Positions 1 through 11,345 of a DNA stretch of 64,000 bases are shown piece by piece; position 1 is the stretch's first letter; every line of letters starts with the position of its first letter. Location of the stretch: the NCBI GenBank assembly GCA_018417955.1, contig JACTVC010000024.1:62001-126000 (forward strand), given 5' to 3'. The notes below the pieces were generated by a model, which saw only the letters and a list, made by a program, of their open reading frames with translations, made no database searches and was not told where the DNA came from. This DNA is from Laccaria trichodermophora. Taxonomy: Eukaryota > Basidiomycota > Agaricomycetes > Agaricales > Hydnangiaceae. A program made the position numbers and the translations under genes.

Positions 1-328
1 CACGAGCCCCAGAGATGGTGGAATAACAGGCATTGAGGATGACAGGGACTGCTGCTGGGATCGAGGCTGGGATTGCTGCTGGAATCTCACAGATTGTAAA
101 ACTGCAAACATGTTTAAGTAAACTCGGCACTTGAAGTGAAAGAACAACTTTACCTTGCTGAGTGGTTGAAGTGGCTGAGGAATACCGTCCCTCACTCCTA
201 GAAGATGATCCAGCTGAATACACTCCATGTTAGCATTGAGAACATCAACCTGATAACAGTCCTTCTTACCAATGGGCCCCACTGCCCCTACAGCTGACAA
301 CTGGGCAACAGATGGGACAGGAAGTGAG
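1..328 (-). CDS. Unrecognised glutamine-rich protein, partial (runs off window)
   Basis: An uninterrupted reading frame of about 109 codons runs from a plausible splice acceptor near 329 to the left edge of the window. Its first half has ordinary mixed composition (for example QVDVLNANMECIQLDHLLG) and its second half is rich in Gln, Ser and Pro. No stop occurs in this frame, but no start is visible either, so it is an internal or terminal exon. I do not recognise the family. The neighbouring stretch 430-730 on the same strand also has coding-like frames, and element A begins at 733, so this is probably the 3' part of a gene cut by that insertion. Confidence 0.4.
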
Positions 329-429
329 TCTACAAAAGATGGATGTTAGCTACTGGTCCAAATAGAAGAAGCTTTAGAAACCAATGGAGTGGAATAATGA
401 GCTGAATCACATATATAAATCAGAAGTGT

Positions 430-730
430 GAATGTCTGGATGGAGAGGAAACATATGAGGTGTGTTGATTTCTTGGATTTTTGTTATGATGTCATTCAAG
501 TGGTGGATAATGTTGTTGATCTCTCTGGAGTGGTGTTTCACATATTTCAAGATACTTGATGCTGGCAGTTCCACAATTCTGAGCATGTCAGAAAGTTGAG
601 GAAGTGCATAGGGTTGGACCCAAACAGCAAGCTGGAGAGCCTAGCACTGATTAAATAATCAGCTTCTAATAATTGCATCAGCATGTAGTTGCAGTGAGTC
701 ATTATTAAGAATGCACAGAATCCCAGCATA
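430..730 (-). pseudogene. Unrecognised gene fragment abutting element A
   Basis: Two short minus-strand frames look protein-like: one of 60 codons ending at 547 (LLEADYLISARLSSLLFGSN) and one near 430-545 with a helical pattern (EINNIIHHLNDIITKIQEIN). They are in different frames and need an intron or a frameshift to join. The fragment ends where the terminal repeat of element A begins. It may be the upstream part of the gene at 1-328. The family is unknown. Confidence 0.25.
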
Positions 731-732
731 TC

Positions 733-2152
733 AACACTTCAGTCACCCACCTTGAACAAGCTATTAGCCTTGAAACATATGTATAGGGATATATCCAGGC
801 TAATAAGTTCCTTGGCCGTTTATTTTTTTGCTTCTGGAGGAAAATATATTATTGCATTAGGCAAAAATGTTTGACCTTCAATATTGTGACCAGAAATATT
901 TGGGTTGATATAATGCATTGAAAAATATCCTAGCCATCTGAAAGTGGTCAGAAATGTTTGAAGCATGTTAGAGTGGTAGGAAATATTTGAAGTGTTTCAG
1001 ACTGGTCAGAAATGTTTTAGCTATGTGACACTGCTGAAAAATGTTTTGGTCATGTCACACTGCTAAGAAATGTCTGAGCCATGTCACACTGCTGAAAAAT
1101 CTTTTGACTATGTCACGGAGTATCTGGGGTCCAAGTTTCAAAAAAAAAAAGCTTCAAAAATTTCTGACCATTCAAACTTTTATCTTCTGGATTCAACTTT
1201 TCTACAAAATTTATCATAAAGATATTTTTGGTCCTAAACTTGCCCTTTAACTTGTATATTGTATTTTTATTATAGAAACAGCAGATTATATATTGCATGC
1301 AACTGTATCTATTGGTATTCAGCTATTTGTTATATAGTTATCACCTCTAAATTCTGCTTCATCAGATAACAAAGGTTTTTACTGACTGCTCTTATATTGA
1401 GTTTATATTGGTAATTGCCTATAATCGACTAGCCTTACCAACTGAATCATTACTGTTGTCTATTATTCATGCAAATTACCAGAGATAACTATTGGCTGAT
1501 GTGCAAGCCATATTGTGGTACACTACTGAACATAAGTGTCCCTAGGGTAGTGGAACAGCTGTTAGAATGTCTAACAGACAATGTGACCAAAGTTGTTGTG
1601 ACCCTAGAAGTAGGTCATTCCAGCCAATCCATCAATAGCTAGGAGCCATGGAATGTGACAGTTCATAGTACCCATGCTCCAATCTTCATGGACAGTCCCA
1701 TTGGAGAGTGCTATGATCATGAAAGTTATGAAGGCTCCTCCACACATATCACCTAGTGTTCAAGTTAGAGCTGTTAGTAGGGCTTCAAGTCAAGCGACAT
1801 GAGCAATAGTGTGGTTAAAGAGATAGATTCCCTCATTGACTACATGAGGTGTAATGTACAAATGGATGATGTAAGCATAATCTGACTAAGCATATGGTAA
1901 CAGACTGATAGTTGCACAATGTTGGGGAGTGGAAAGGGTAAGATGTGTGTGTAGAGAGTTGCTCACTGGACTGACATACTACACATATTCTTCACTGCAG
2001 TAGACCTATGTTTCTGAAAACTAGAGAGTGTTCTGGGGATCGTTACATTTACCATGCTAGCTATATTTTCTCACTCCCATAGAGATATGTTCCTGAGCAC
2101 TGGAGAGGGTTCTGAGGATTGTCAGGGTCTGATGTTTCATGTAAATGTATAT
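733..2152 (+). repeat. Element A left terminal inverted repeat
   Basis: Inverted partner of 7400-8335. Relative to the right arm it has about 475 extra bases, bracketed by the short repeat CATATT at 1509-1514 and 1984-1989. Either the right arm lost them by slippage between these repeats or the left arm gained an insertion. Apparent short reading frames here are mirrored in the other arm and are not genes. Confidence 0.75.
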
Positions 2153-2261
2153 GATTTTATAAATAATTTTATTTAAATAGTAATATTTCTCATTCAAAAA
2201 CACAAAATAAAAAGTCAGAAAAAAATATGAAAAGACATTCACATGCTGGAAATGGTCATTA

Positions 2262-2346
2262 CAGCGCTTTGCATAAAGGTTGGCACTAAGGAAACATATG
2301 TAAATAGATCGAAATTTCATTTTAGCGTAACCCTAGCATGTGGTTT
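2262..2346 (+). repeat. Left TIR of the mariner-like element
   Basis: 85 bp, inverted copy of 5308-5392. It begins CAGCGCTTTGCATAAAGG directly after the TA duplication. Confidence 0.9.
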
Positions 2347-2403
2347 CGGCCTTCCTGGGTGCTGAGTGTGTCCCCAACAAATTTCTGCCCCTCCCTCGCC
2401 ACC

Positions 2404-4120
2404 ATGACAACAGCCAGATCTCAAGGATTCGTCTGCATCACACCTCCAACTAAAAGACCAAAAGAATCAGCTGTTACACTCCCTGCGAAGGTGACAACAT
2501 CCAACAAGAAGACCGTGAATTGCACAACCGTTCTTGATGCCCTTGATGCTGCTCCTGCAGCTCTGGAACATGGAGAATCAGCAAGTGAGGGAGAGGAGCA
2601 AGAACTTGCACATGGAGCAGAGGAGGAGGAAGAAGAGGAGGAGGAAGAAGAAGAGGAGGAAGAGGAGGAAGATCAGCCAGCCGTTGTGCTGCCCACGAAG
2701 CACAAATGGGGACCATACAAAAAGGGTACATGATATCCGACCCTCTCATTTCTTCTAACAGTACTTGCTAGATAAAGAACCAGTTTCTACAATCATCACT
2801 TACAATCTGTCTATGATGGGTGTTGATGAAATGAGGAAAGCGAAAACACGGCGCAAGGTGAAGACCAGCCTTCTCGAACTCTCAAACTCACTTGATTGGG
2901 CCGACTTTCAGTCCCAACTCCAGATCGAAATCAGCAATACACTATACCCTACACTCGCTGTCATCGACTACGCTGTTTTTGAGATCACATTCAGCATTCG
3001 AATTCATGTCACCGATCCCCTACCCTTAGCAAACAAAAATCACTACAAGTTTATGATCCGCAATGCTATGAAGATCAAGAAAGATCCCTCTGTCAAGATT
3101 ATTGTTACTAAACAGCCATGCAAAGTAAATACTCACAGTCTGACATGTAATATGCCATCTAATGGGCAATGATACAGAAAGGAGCGGGAGCGCCAGGCAC
3201 GCAAGATAAAGAAAATGAACACATTGACGACAGTGATGACGAACAGCTGAAGACGCGTACAAAAGGGATGAGGAAGACGAAGGTAAGTAATGATGCGCTT
3301 GATCTCCTTGAACAATGCACTAATGTTGAAGAATGTTCAAAGGCACCAAAAGAATCCGACATTCTCCCTGGAAACGTTGCCGTTAACGACAACATCAAGA
3401 AACTACGGGCGTGGTGGGAATGCAATGTCACGAACTGCCCATCAGACCACTGCTACATTCCTGCCGATGGCCCACACTTCGCACTGGGACATGAGCACTT
3501 TGAGAAGTGGGCAGCAGCTTTGGTGAGCCGTCTTCCTGTCCTCTATCTGCCTGCTAATCATTTGCTAGCTGAAAGGTGAAGTTTATGCGACGTTGGAGAT
3601 GCCACCCAATATTGCCTTGTTCGACACAGTCAACACCGAAAATCTTGCCAAGAAATCACCACTTCTTCAGGCGTGCATCAATGCCAAGGTCAGGGAGAAT
3701 GGCCCTGCAGCCCCGATCGTGAACGTAGTTCTCCCAAATGATATGTTTGGTATGTATCGTGCAGCCGCGCCCATTCCCCTCCCTGCTGCCAGGCCTGCTA
3801 TCACCCCAACCCAACCCTGCCCGCCAACTACATCTAGCCTCATCCCATCCCACCTTCATCCTGGTCCCCGCATTCAAATCGATGAATTTTGCGACTTATA
3901 TCACCTTGGAGAAAACATTGTACACCAACTGAAAGAAAATGGTTTCACAGGTACTCAGGCCTTCCGCTTCATCGAGACGAAGGATTTGAAAGACATGGGA
4001 TTCAAGCCAGGGGAGATTGCTGATTTGAAGGATGCAGTCGATGCCTGCCATGTAGTATTTTTTTTCAACTCATTCTTCATGCTTTACTGCTTCAGAACAG
4101 ACAATCATTATTATCTGTAA
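2404..4120 (+). CDS. SAM-domain passenger protein of the mariner-like element
   Basis: A multi-exon gene filling the left half of the element and converging on the transposase. Visible exons: about 2404-2730 (basic N-terminus, then a run of about 20 Glu), 2767-3120, 3172-3522 and 3575-4120. The last exon ends in a domain (about 3877-4050) with the helix pattern of a sterile alpha motif: FCDLYHLGENIVHQL, then a GFTG turn, then LKDMGFKPGEIADLKDAV. SAM domains mediate protein-protein and sometimes RNA contacts; its job in the element is unknown. The N-terminal start at 2404 is chosen over 2338 because 2338 lies inside the TIR. Exon edges are approximate, since a clean donor/acceptor pair for the first intron was not resolved. 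Confidence 0.6.
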
Positions 4121-4189
4121 CATGAATTGCACTGAACAATTGCTGTACTCAAATTGTACCTAGAAATACAATAGAAACCATAGCGCTAC

Positions 4190-5245
4190 TTAGAAATAGC
4201 CACCATGCATAAAATATCCCATTGCGTCGGATGCCGTAATCACCTCCATGGTTTGCATGAGATTGAAAATCATTCCATGCCCTTCACATGCGAGGAGTCC
4301 TCGATGACGACGAAGGAAGGCCTTGATTTTTGAAAAAGCCTCCTCGATGGGATTGAGATCAGGGGAATAAGGGGGGAGATATTCTACACGGACACCTAGG
4401 AGTGAAACACAATGATGAGCAAATCCAAATAATTATTGAGAATTACCAAAGCATGCAGTGAGTTCAAGTATTTCTTCTCCATGGTGAATGCGCGCATTGT
4501 CAAGGCATAGAACACTGAGCTTTCTGGGGAAAGGTGAGCAGAGCGGTAGCTGAGGGGCATGATGTTCAGACTCCAGTACAATAGCTGTAGGGCATATGAC
4601 GGAGTGCTCCAAATATGCCAGAAACATTGCCCTTGTCATAGACCCCTCGATGACCGTGTTTGAAACCATTCCATCCACTGTTAGTAACCCCTCTGCAGAA
4701 AACCTTCTTCCTCTCACAAAAACCCCCTTTTGAACAGCACGAGTTCCCTTCCTCAATTGGCCACGACACCTTCCTGTGGTGCGCTTGTCCTTTGACATTT
4801 CATCCAGAAAGCCAAGCTGTTCAGGGTCGTATGGAGCCATGCACTGAATAAAGTCTGCGCAAACATTTTCATTGCATTCCAAAGCGACCTTCTTGAGTGT
4901 GATTCCTGCCCTGAGAAGCTCCTGATGGATAGTTGTGTAATGAGCAGCAATAAAGCGGTTGGTGCGTAAAAGGAAGTCAAGCTCGTCGAGGAACCAATCT
5001 GGTTGGTGGCGAATGACACAATGAAGATATTCAATGTCTTCATAAGCAAAAATCCAAGGGCGTCCGTGTGTGCCAATGTTTCTGTTGACAACGTTGCCAG
5101 TCTCGTTCCAAAGCTTCCAGATTCTAAAGAAAGTCCTCCAAGAAATTCTCAAGCAATCCAAGATGTTGTGAAGCTCAAGAATGTCGCCCTCGTATAGTCT
5201 GATGGTGGCGAGCTTGAGGTCCCTAGATATTTTGCGGTACGGCAT
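4190..5245 (-). CDS. Tc1/mariner-type DDE transposase
   Basis: Cut-and-paste transposase expected to bind the 85 bp TIRs and integrate at TA. The start MPYRKISRDLK (5243-5245) lies about 30 bp downstream of a TATA box. The N-terminal third is a helix-turn-helix region with the usual RIWKLWNETGNV pattern. The catalytic domain contains GLLTVDGM and LCLDNARIHHG (second Asp), then a 51 nt intron (4396-4446, GT..AG). After splicing, the final exon reads YLPPYSPDLNPIEEAF, the PYSPxLNPIE motif bearing the last acidic residue. It ends at TAA 4190-4192. In place of the usual first DE pair I see FLDEMSKD. About 334 residues, full length for the family. It may still be functional. Confidence 0.9.
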
Positions 5246-5273
5246 GATGGGAAGCAAAGGAAAGCGCAGGACA

Positions 5274-5283
5274 CATATATAAA
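5274..5283 (-). promoter_or_regulatory. TATA box of the mariner transposase
   Basis: TTTATATATG on the minus strand lies about 30 bp upstream of the chosen ATG and just inside the right TIR, a typical position for a compact transposon promoter. Confidence 0.5.
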
Positions 5284-5307
5284 GCTCAGAAATGGCTGTG
5301 GAAAAAT

Positions 5308-5392
5308 AAACCACATGCTAGGGTTATGCTAAAATGAAATTTCGATCTATTTACATATGTTTCCTTAGTGCCAACCTTTATGCAAAGCACTG
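5308..5392 (-). repeat. Right TIR of the mariner-like element
   Basis: 85 bp, inverted copy of 2262-2346. Read on the minus strand it begins CAGTGCTTTGCATAAAGG; TA follows at 5393-5394. Confidence 0.9.
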
Positions 5393-5409
5393 TAATAATG
5401 TTAATGTAT

Positions 5410-6990
5410 TGTTTGCTTGGTCTGTGCACATTTCCAAATATGGTAATTAATGAAAATATGGCCAGAAAATTGATGTCTGACAATAGCTGATATGGTTTGA
5501 TCTAATAGGCACATGATAAATGCATCATATAGTTGTTCATATTGTATATCACATGATACAGTCATATGATATGACATGTGATCAATCATGTGATATAGTC
5601 ATCATGTGATGTGATCATGTGACAATGTCATGTGATGTATTATGTGGTCTGATTATGTGATATAGATCATGTGATATGTCATGTGGTCTGATCATGTGAC
5701 ATATCATATGATGTATCATGTGATACAGGGCCAGCAAAGATTTTGGCACTTATCTAGTATTTACACCGGAATAGTGTGGCTACTACAATTCCAACATAGA
5801 GTAAGTTTTGCATTACCACATAAAAAATAATAGAGGAAATTCAATAAAGCTAGAAAATCAGAAAAATAAAATAATAATAATAAAGTAATGTTAAAAATAT
5901 TGGGGTACAATATACAGTGTCTGTGCACATTTTCCAATATGATAATCAACAGAAATATAGGCAGAAAAATAAAATAAAAATTCAAATGATACAGTCATCC
6001 ACCCACCAATGATACGCCACCATCATTTGATACACTTTTGACCAGCTAATATCTCACTCAATACTACATCAACTTTTGTAAAATAAATTGTAACGTGCAC
6101 TACACATTCATATCTACCATAGTACAAAATTTGGGAACAATTGAAGCAGTATTGGTGCTGCTGTGAAGTTTTCAAAACAGACTGTTTTTGGAAATTGCTG
6201 TAATACAGTCACACCACCCAATGATACACCCATAATTTTGACTTTTCTTCCTGACATGTGGTTCAAACATTCTGAAATATGGTAGGGTTATAGAATGTAA
6301 TTTATTTCAAATATTTATGTAGTTTTTATGGCTGAATGTTGTACTTCAAATTGTTGGAATGGCTGAATGTTGTACTTCAAATTGTTGGATGCAATTTCTC
6401 AGTTTCGGTGTATCATTAGCAGGTGGATGACTGTATGTGATAATTTTGATGTACTATTTACTTGGTCTGTGCATATTTCCAAGTATGGTAATTAACGAAA
6501 ATATAGCCAGAAAATTAGAAGAAAAACAGAAAAATAATGTACTATTATTGACAATATTTGACATACTATGTACATAGTTTGTGCACATTTCCTAATATAG
6601 TAATTAATACAAATATAGCCAGAAAAATAAGAAAATGGACCCATTGTTGACAATATTAGGTATATACATGGCCTGTGCACATTTGCTAATATAGTTATTG
6701 TTACAAATATAATTAGAAAAATAAAAAATAAAAAACATGTGATGTAAATAGATCTTGGTGCACTGTTTACTTGGTCTGTGCATATTTCCAAATAGAGTAA
6801 ATAATGAAAATATATCCAATGAGAACCAAAAAAGGAAAATAATAAACTATTGTCAGGAATATTGAAATACCATATACATGGTTTATGTGCATGTTCTAAT
6901 ATAGTAATTGATACAAATATACTGTAAGACTCAGAAAAGAAAAGAGAAAAAAAGGACAGACATACTGTTGACTATTATTGACAAGGTGGG
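5410..6990. repeat. Dispersed copies of a ~105 bp AT-rich unit
   Basis: At least seven degenerate copies of a unit with the core TCTGTGCACATTTCC, then AATATGGTAATTAA and a run of A/G start near 5418, 5933, 6461, 6575, 6668, 6770 and 6877. The last five are spaced 93-114 bp apart, so they look like a decayed tandem array; the first two are about 520 bp apart. Between 6325 and 6386 there is a perfect 32-bp tandem duplication. No coding potential is seen, nor anything recognisable from 6990 to 7400. Confidence 0.6.
5495..5735. repeat. CATGTGAT-type simple repeat
   Basis: About 240 bp built from variants of CATGTGATATG and CATGTGGTCTG. It is a degenerate microsatellite within element A. Confidence 0.7.
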
Positions 6991-7399
6991 TGCATGGTGG
7001 ACATAGGGTACTTTGGGCAAATATAGTGAGAAAATGACAATAAAATGAGAGTAACATTGGCGAAAATGTAGATGGTAATTACTGGTGGTCATAATATTGC
7101 AGGGCTGATTTCGAAGTCCATTCTACATTTTGGAATGAGAAATATTACTATTTTAAATGAAAATCATTTATAAAATATGGTAAAAATGAGAAAAAATAGG
7201 ACTTCTTGTTGGGTACTGTTGTCAAGGTCTAAAATACATAGCTAAAAATGAAAATTCAAGTATTTTGAATAGAGAGATCAGAATTCTGGAGGATTCTAGC
7301 CATTTCTGCAGAAATAGGTGGGGCACAATAAAGTACTGGCAGTCATGATGGTGTTAAATTTAATATGTCATTATAGTCAACAAACACAAATACATCACA

Positions 7400-8335
7400 T
7401 ATACATTTACATGAAAGATCAGACTCTGACAATCCTCAGAACTCTCCAGTGCTCTGGAACATACCTCTATGGAGTGAGAAAATATAGCTAGCATAGTAAA
7501 TGTAATAATCCCCAGAACTCTCTCTAGTTTTCAGAAACATAAGTTTACTGCAGTGAAGAATATGGCGTGCACATCAGCCAATAGTTATCTCTGGTAATTT
7601 GCATGAATAATAGACAACAGTAATGATTCAGTTGGTAAGGCTAGTCGATTATAGGCAATTACCAATATAAACTCAATATAAGAGCAGTCAGTAAAAACCT
7701 TTGTTATCTGATGAAGCAGAATTTAGAGGTGATAACTATATAACAAATAGCTGAATACCAATAGATACAGTTGCATGCAATATATAATCTGCTGTTTCTA
7801 TAATAAAAATACAATATACAAGTTAAAGGGCAAGTTTAGGACCAAAAATATCTTTATGATAAATTTTGTAGAAAAGTTGAATCCAGAAGATAAAAGTTTG
7901 AATGGTCAGAAATTTTTGAAGTTTTTTTTTTTGAAACTAGGACCCCAGACACTCTGTGACATAGTCAAAAGATTTTTCAGAGATGTGACATGGCTCAACC
8001 ATTTCTTAGCAGTGTGACATGACCAAAACATTTTTCAGCAGTGTCACATAGCTAAAACATTTCTGACCAGTCTGAAACACTTCAAATATTTCCTACCACT
8101 CTAACATGCTTCAAACATTTCTGACCACTTTCAGATGGCTAGGATATTTTTCAATGCATTATATCAACCCAAATATTTCTGGTCACAATATTGAAGGTCA
8201 AACATTTTTGCCTAATGCAATAATATATTTTCCTCCAGAAGCAAAAAAATAAACGGCCAAGGAACTTATTAGCCTGGATATATACCTATATGTTTCAAGG
8301 CTAATAGCTTGTTCAAGGTGGGTGACTGAAGTGTT
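7400..8335 (-). repeat. Element A right terminal inverted repeat
   Basis: Inverted copy of the left arm, lacking its 475-base segment. It ends in GGGTGACTGAAGTGTT and directly abuts an AT-rich stretch that resembles the inner part of the low-complexity elements near 22.4, 40.1 and 55.9 kb. A therefore seems to have landed in, or truncated, one of those. Confidence 0.75.
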
Positions 8336-8339
8336 TCAA

Positions 8340-8940
8340 AACAAGATGAAAATTAAAGTATATTTAATAACTAATTTTATTACATTTAATGTTATAGAGA
8401 AGGGGGGGAGTGGTGATCAGGAAGGGAAAGGGGGAGGAGTGAAGGGGAGAGGGAATGGGAGGGGAGGGAAGAGGAATGGAGGGGAGGGAAGATGGGAGGA
8501 AGGAGTAAAGGGGGGAGTGATGATCAGGAAGGAGGAGGGGAGGGGGAGAGTGTGGTGAATGGGGAGGGAGTGGTGACAAGGGAGGGAGTGAAGGGGTGGG
8601 GTGGTGGTGCTGGGCCCTTGTTGCCAAATTTCTGCGTTGGCATGCTGTCGGGTGGAGGTGGGCGCTGGTGGTTTTTCTTATGTGCATGTTGTGTTTCAGG
8701 TGGGCACTTGTCATTTTTTGTGGGTGCTCATCGTTTTTCAGTCATGTCATCGTCCTTGTGTGTCTTTGTTCACTTTGTGATGTGGGTTGCCATTGCACAT
8801 GTGGTGGTAGTTGGTTCGTAGGGTCATGGTGCTGTCATTGTGGGGTTGTTGGCACCTGTCATGGTCATTGTCGACGTGTCATTGCCAGGTTCCGTTGTTG
8901 TGTTGTTGTGCTCTGAGTCACCTGCGTCGGCAGAGTGGAA
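8340..8940 (+). repeat. G-rich then GT-rich low-complexity block
   Basis: An AT-rich lead-in, then a purine-rich GGGAGG stretch (about 8400-8590), then a GTTGTGGGTG-like stretch. The same order is found at 22.45-23.2, 40.16-40.87 and, inverted, 55.12-55.98 kb, where it forms the interior of KDZ-type non-autonomous elements. Long reading frames here are compositional artefacts. Confidence 0.6.
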
Positions 8941-11106
8941 GGTAGAGTACAAGCGTTCAAATTCCTTGCATACGATGGTTTCCACTGTATCTATCCAGTC
9001 GGATTCCCAGCCAGCCTGGTGAAAGTATTGCAGTTTGTGTTGAGGATGTAAAACTAAATGATATGCATTAGTAAAAGATTGTGTAGAATGAATCCGGCTT
9101 ACCCATAGCAATGCGATAAACATCAGAGGAGTCTGTAGCAGAGTAGTACTTGTTCAGAGTCTTTTTGGTGAGGCTGAGCGCTGAACAAATGGCCGGGTGA
9201 GTCTTAGTGTTCTGGATTGCACTGGTGAAGTTTTTGTCAATGTGATCCATAGTGGGAATGACAGTGGCGAGGTTGGGGGTGCCATGCAAGAAGTATTCTG
9301 TGCCATCCTTGAGGATCTGAGGATGGTTGGGAATGGTGATGATGGAGGGGGAATGAGGAGATGGGAAGAAACGTCAATGAAGTAGGTGACGTGAGAAACA
9401 TGCCACATCACCTTGAGTGTGTCACACAGCTCCTTTGCCAATATCCACTCCTCCTCCGACAACTCATACTTCCTCAGCTTGTTCTTGCGGTCTGCAGTAA
9501 GTGTCGAGATTGGAACCTTGTATTGAATAGCAAAGCTAAGCATGTCATAGGTTGAGTTCCAACGGGTTGTCACATCTTGTGGTATGATGCGAACAGCCAG
9601 CTTCAAACTCAGCAAATCCACGATACAAGACTTCCATGCCAGCAACAGAAACGTGGTCGAGTGAATGACAGTAAATGCAAGTTTGTGCAGCTACAGGAGA
9701 CCATTGTTATCAGCCAAGGTGAGCAAAAAATCAGAGTTCCTCACCTTCACGAGAGTGCGGCTGACACCTTCAGGTTTGCACGTTCCTCTTCGCTCAAGGC
9801 CTCGAGCTCATCTACCCAGTCATCCTCATCGTTGTCTATGACCTCCTCATCGTCTGCTGTGTCATTTTCCACCATCGTGAGTTCCTCCTCCTCAAGTCCC
9901 TCTGCCAGCTCTAACAATTCACGTTCTTCTTCGCTAAGTCAGGTTCTTCCAGCGATGCATCGTCGTCTGTCAAGCGCACATCTGTCTTTTTCTTCTTGAC
10001 GTCGAATTGCTTCAACAACGACTTGGCGACGAGATTGAGGATGTGAGCAAAGCAGCATGTTCGGTTGACGACGGAGGAGGCCTTGATGCAGTTGGCAAGG
10101 CTCTCACAGAGGGTATCCATACTCGTTGCATTGTCAGCCATGACAGAGAGGAGCTGAGGATTATAGTGAGCATGTAAGTCAAATGTTTTTATTAGCCATA
10201 CCTTGTTATCTATCCCAAACTCTTCTAGAATTTCCGTGAAGGCAAGCACCATATTCAAACCGGAGTGTGACTACATCCAGCCTTTCATCAACACCAATCA
10301 CAGCAAAAGAGGAAGCCTCGAACTCACCTTTGGGAGCTCGACGACGTCAAGAACAATCGTGATCGGCTGGCCTTTCACCTCCAGGTGGGCGGTTACTGGA
10401 ATGTACACATGGTGGTTGGGAGAGGTCTAAGCGTCAGTAGCACAGCTGATTCTCCCTTCATGTTCCTTGGTAAGATATGCATCAGCTCTTATCCAAAAAA
10501 ATACTGAACTAATTACCTGTAGCATTTGGCCAATCTGAGTTCGACTTTTCGCAAACACGAGCTTGACGTCATGCGAGACCATCGATGCTGATGGGAGGTA
10601 GTAGCCAGGTCATCCTGTTTTCATCAAGGGCTGAAACCCTCGGTCCTCGACGATCTTGAAGGGCCGTACGCTCTCCGAGACCCGGTGCACGATCTCAGCT
10701 CTAGCTCAAATCAGTAAGGTGTACCAGGAGACGAGATTGTAGGTTACTTGGTCTCCGTTTTCGTATGCATCCAATGTGAGTAAGTCATTTTTCCTTTCCC
10801 TTTTCGCTGAAAGCTTGCTGTAATAGATCCCATCATTTGAATTGGCTTCACAACGACCTCCTTCGCTTCAACGGTGCTGTTGCAATTCGGGGCAGCCTTC
10901 CACACATCTTCTCCCCAGCAGGTGGTAATGTGTTTGATCATGTTCCCTGTTGAGCCCTTGTCTTTTGTGTCCAGGTACCGGCAGCATACGTGCTTGCAAG
11001 ATTTTGCAGCACACTTGAAGGCATGGCAGCAGCAACCACTCATGTACTCAATGGTTGGGTTGGGTTCGAAGAATGCATACGCCAGGGATTTCCATCCCTT
11101 GCTCAT
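8900..11106 (-). pseudogene. hAT transposase, degenerate
   Basis: Pieces of a hAT-family transposase lie in order on the minus strand. First a BED-type zinc finger region (10744-11106, paired Cys then a HITTCWG block). Near 10420 is the conserved region before TSPNH, where the usual Trp codon is TAG (10427-10429). Then VMADNATSMDTLCE and CCFAHILNLVAKSLL (9911-10258), then DVTTRWNSTYDML (9500-9600), and finally YRIAMGK/LVLHPQHKLQYF in two frames (8950-9130). The C-terminal dimerisation block is missing and the frame runs into low-complexity DNA. Several frame changes and the stop make it inactive. The N-terminus is cut exactly where arm B begins at 11108. Confidence 0.85.
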
Positions 11107-11211
11107 ACACTTCAGTCACCCATTTTAGGGTACCTATGAGGTATATGAGTTCTTTGATTTAGGGGACCTCCATAGTACCCATTCCAAGGATGGTATAAGA
11201 GCAGATACCAA

Positions 11212-11345
11212 TACCATGGTACCATGGTATGGAAAACCCATACCATACCAATACCATGTTACCATACCATACCATGTCACCTCATACCATACCATGCCAT
11301 ACCATACCATCATACCATACCATACCATACCATACCATCATACCA
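11212..11345. repeat. ATACC/CATAC minisatellite
   Basis: Tandem 5-6 bp units (CATAC, CATACCAT) near the end of arm B. Equivalent blocks lie at 12058-12312, 38779-38960, 39690-39845 and 58160-58300. Reading frames through it are spurious. Confidence 0.85.

Larger units (their letters stand above)
2262..5392. mobile_element. Tc1/mariner-like element with passenger gene, nested in element A
   Basis: A 3131 bp element flanked by TA dinucleotides (2260-2261 and 5393-5394), the classic Tc1/mariner target duplication. The ends are 85 bp inverted repeats starting CAGYGCTTTGCATAAAGG, differing at only about two positions. It holds two convergent genes: a SAM-domain protein on the plus strand and a DDE transposase on the minus strand. 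The same terminal motif bounds a 471 bp MITE at 57057-57527. High TIR identity and good CpG content suggest a fairly recent insertion compared with its surroundings. Confidence 0.9.
733..8335. mobile_element. Element A: large DNA element with 0.95-1.4 kb terminal inverted repeats
   Basis: The two ends are inverted copies. Both start with AACACTTCAGTCACCCACC, and similarity continues for about 1.4 kb on the left and 0.95 kb on the right. The interior holds a nested Tc1/mariner-like element and AT-rich repeats, with no transposase of its own that I can see. The terminal motif CACTTCAGTCACCC also heads arms B (11108), C (39925) and D (58061), so A belongs to a family. That motif resembles the ACTTTACACTCCC end of the KDZ-type elements here, which suggests the same superfamily, but this is inference. 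No convincing target-site duplication was found at the two ends. Confidence 0.7.

Noticed and set aside
1041..1298. Two small overlapping frames in element A
   Set aside because: They lie in the TIR; the mirror copy is at 7775-8017, with no coding signature.
733..8335. Target-site duplication of element A
   Set aside because: No 8-bp or other convincing repeat directly flanks the two ends at any offset tried.
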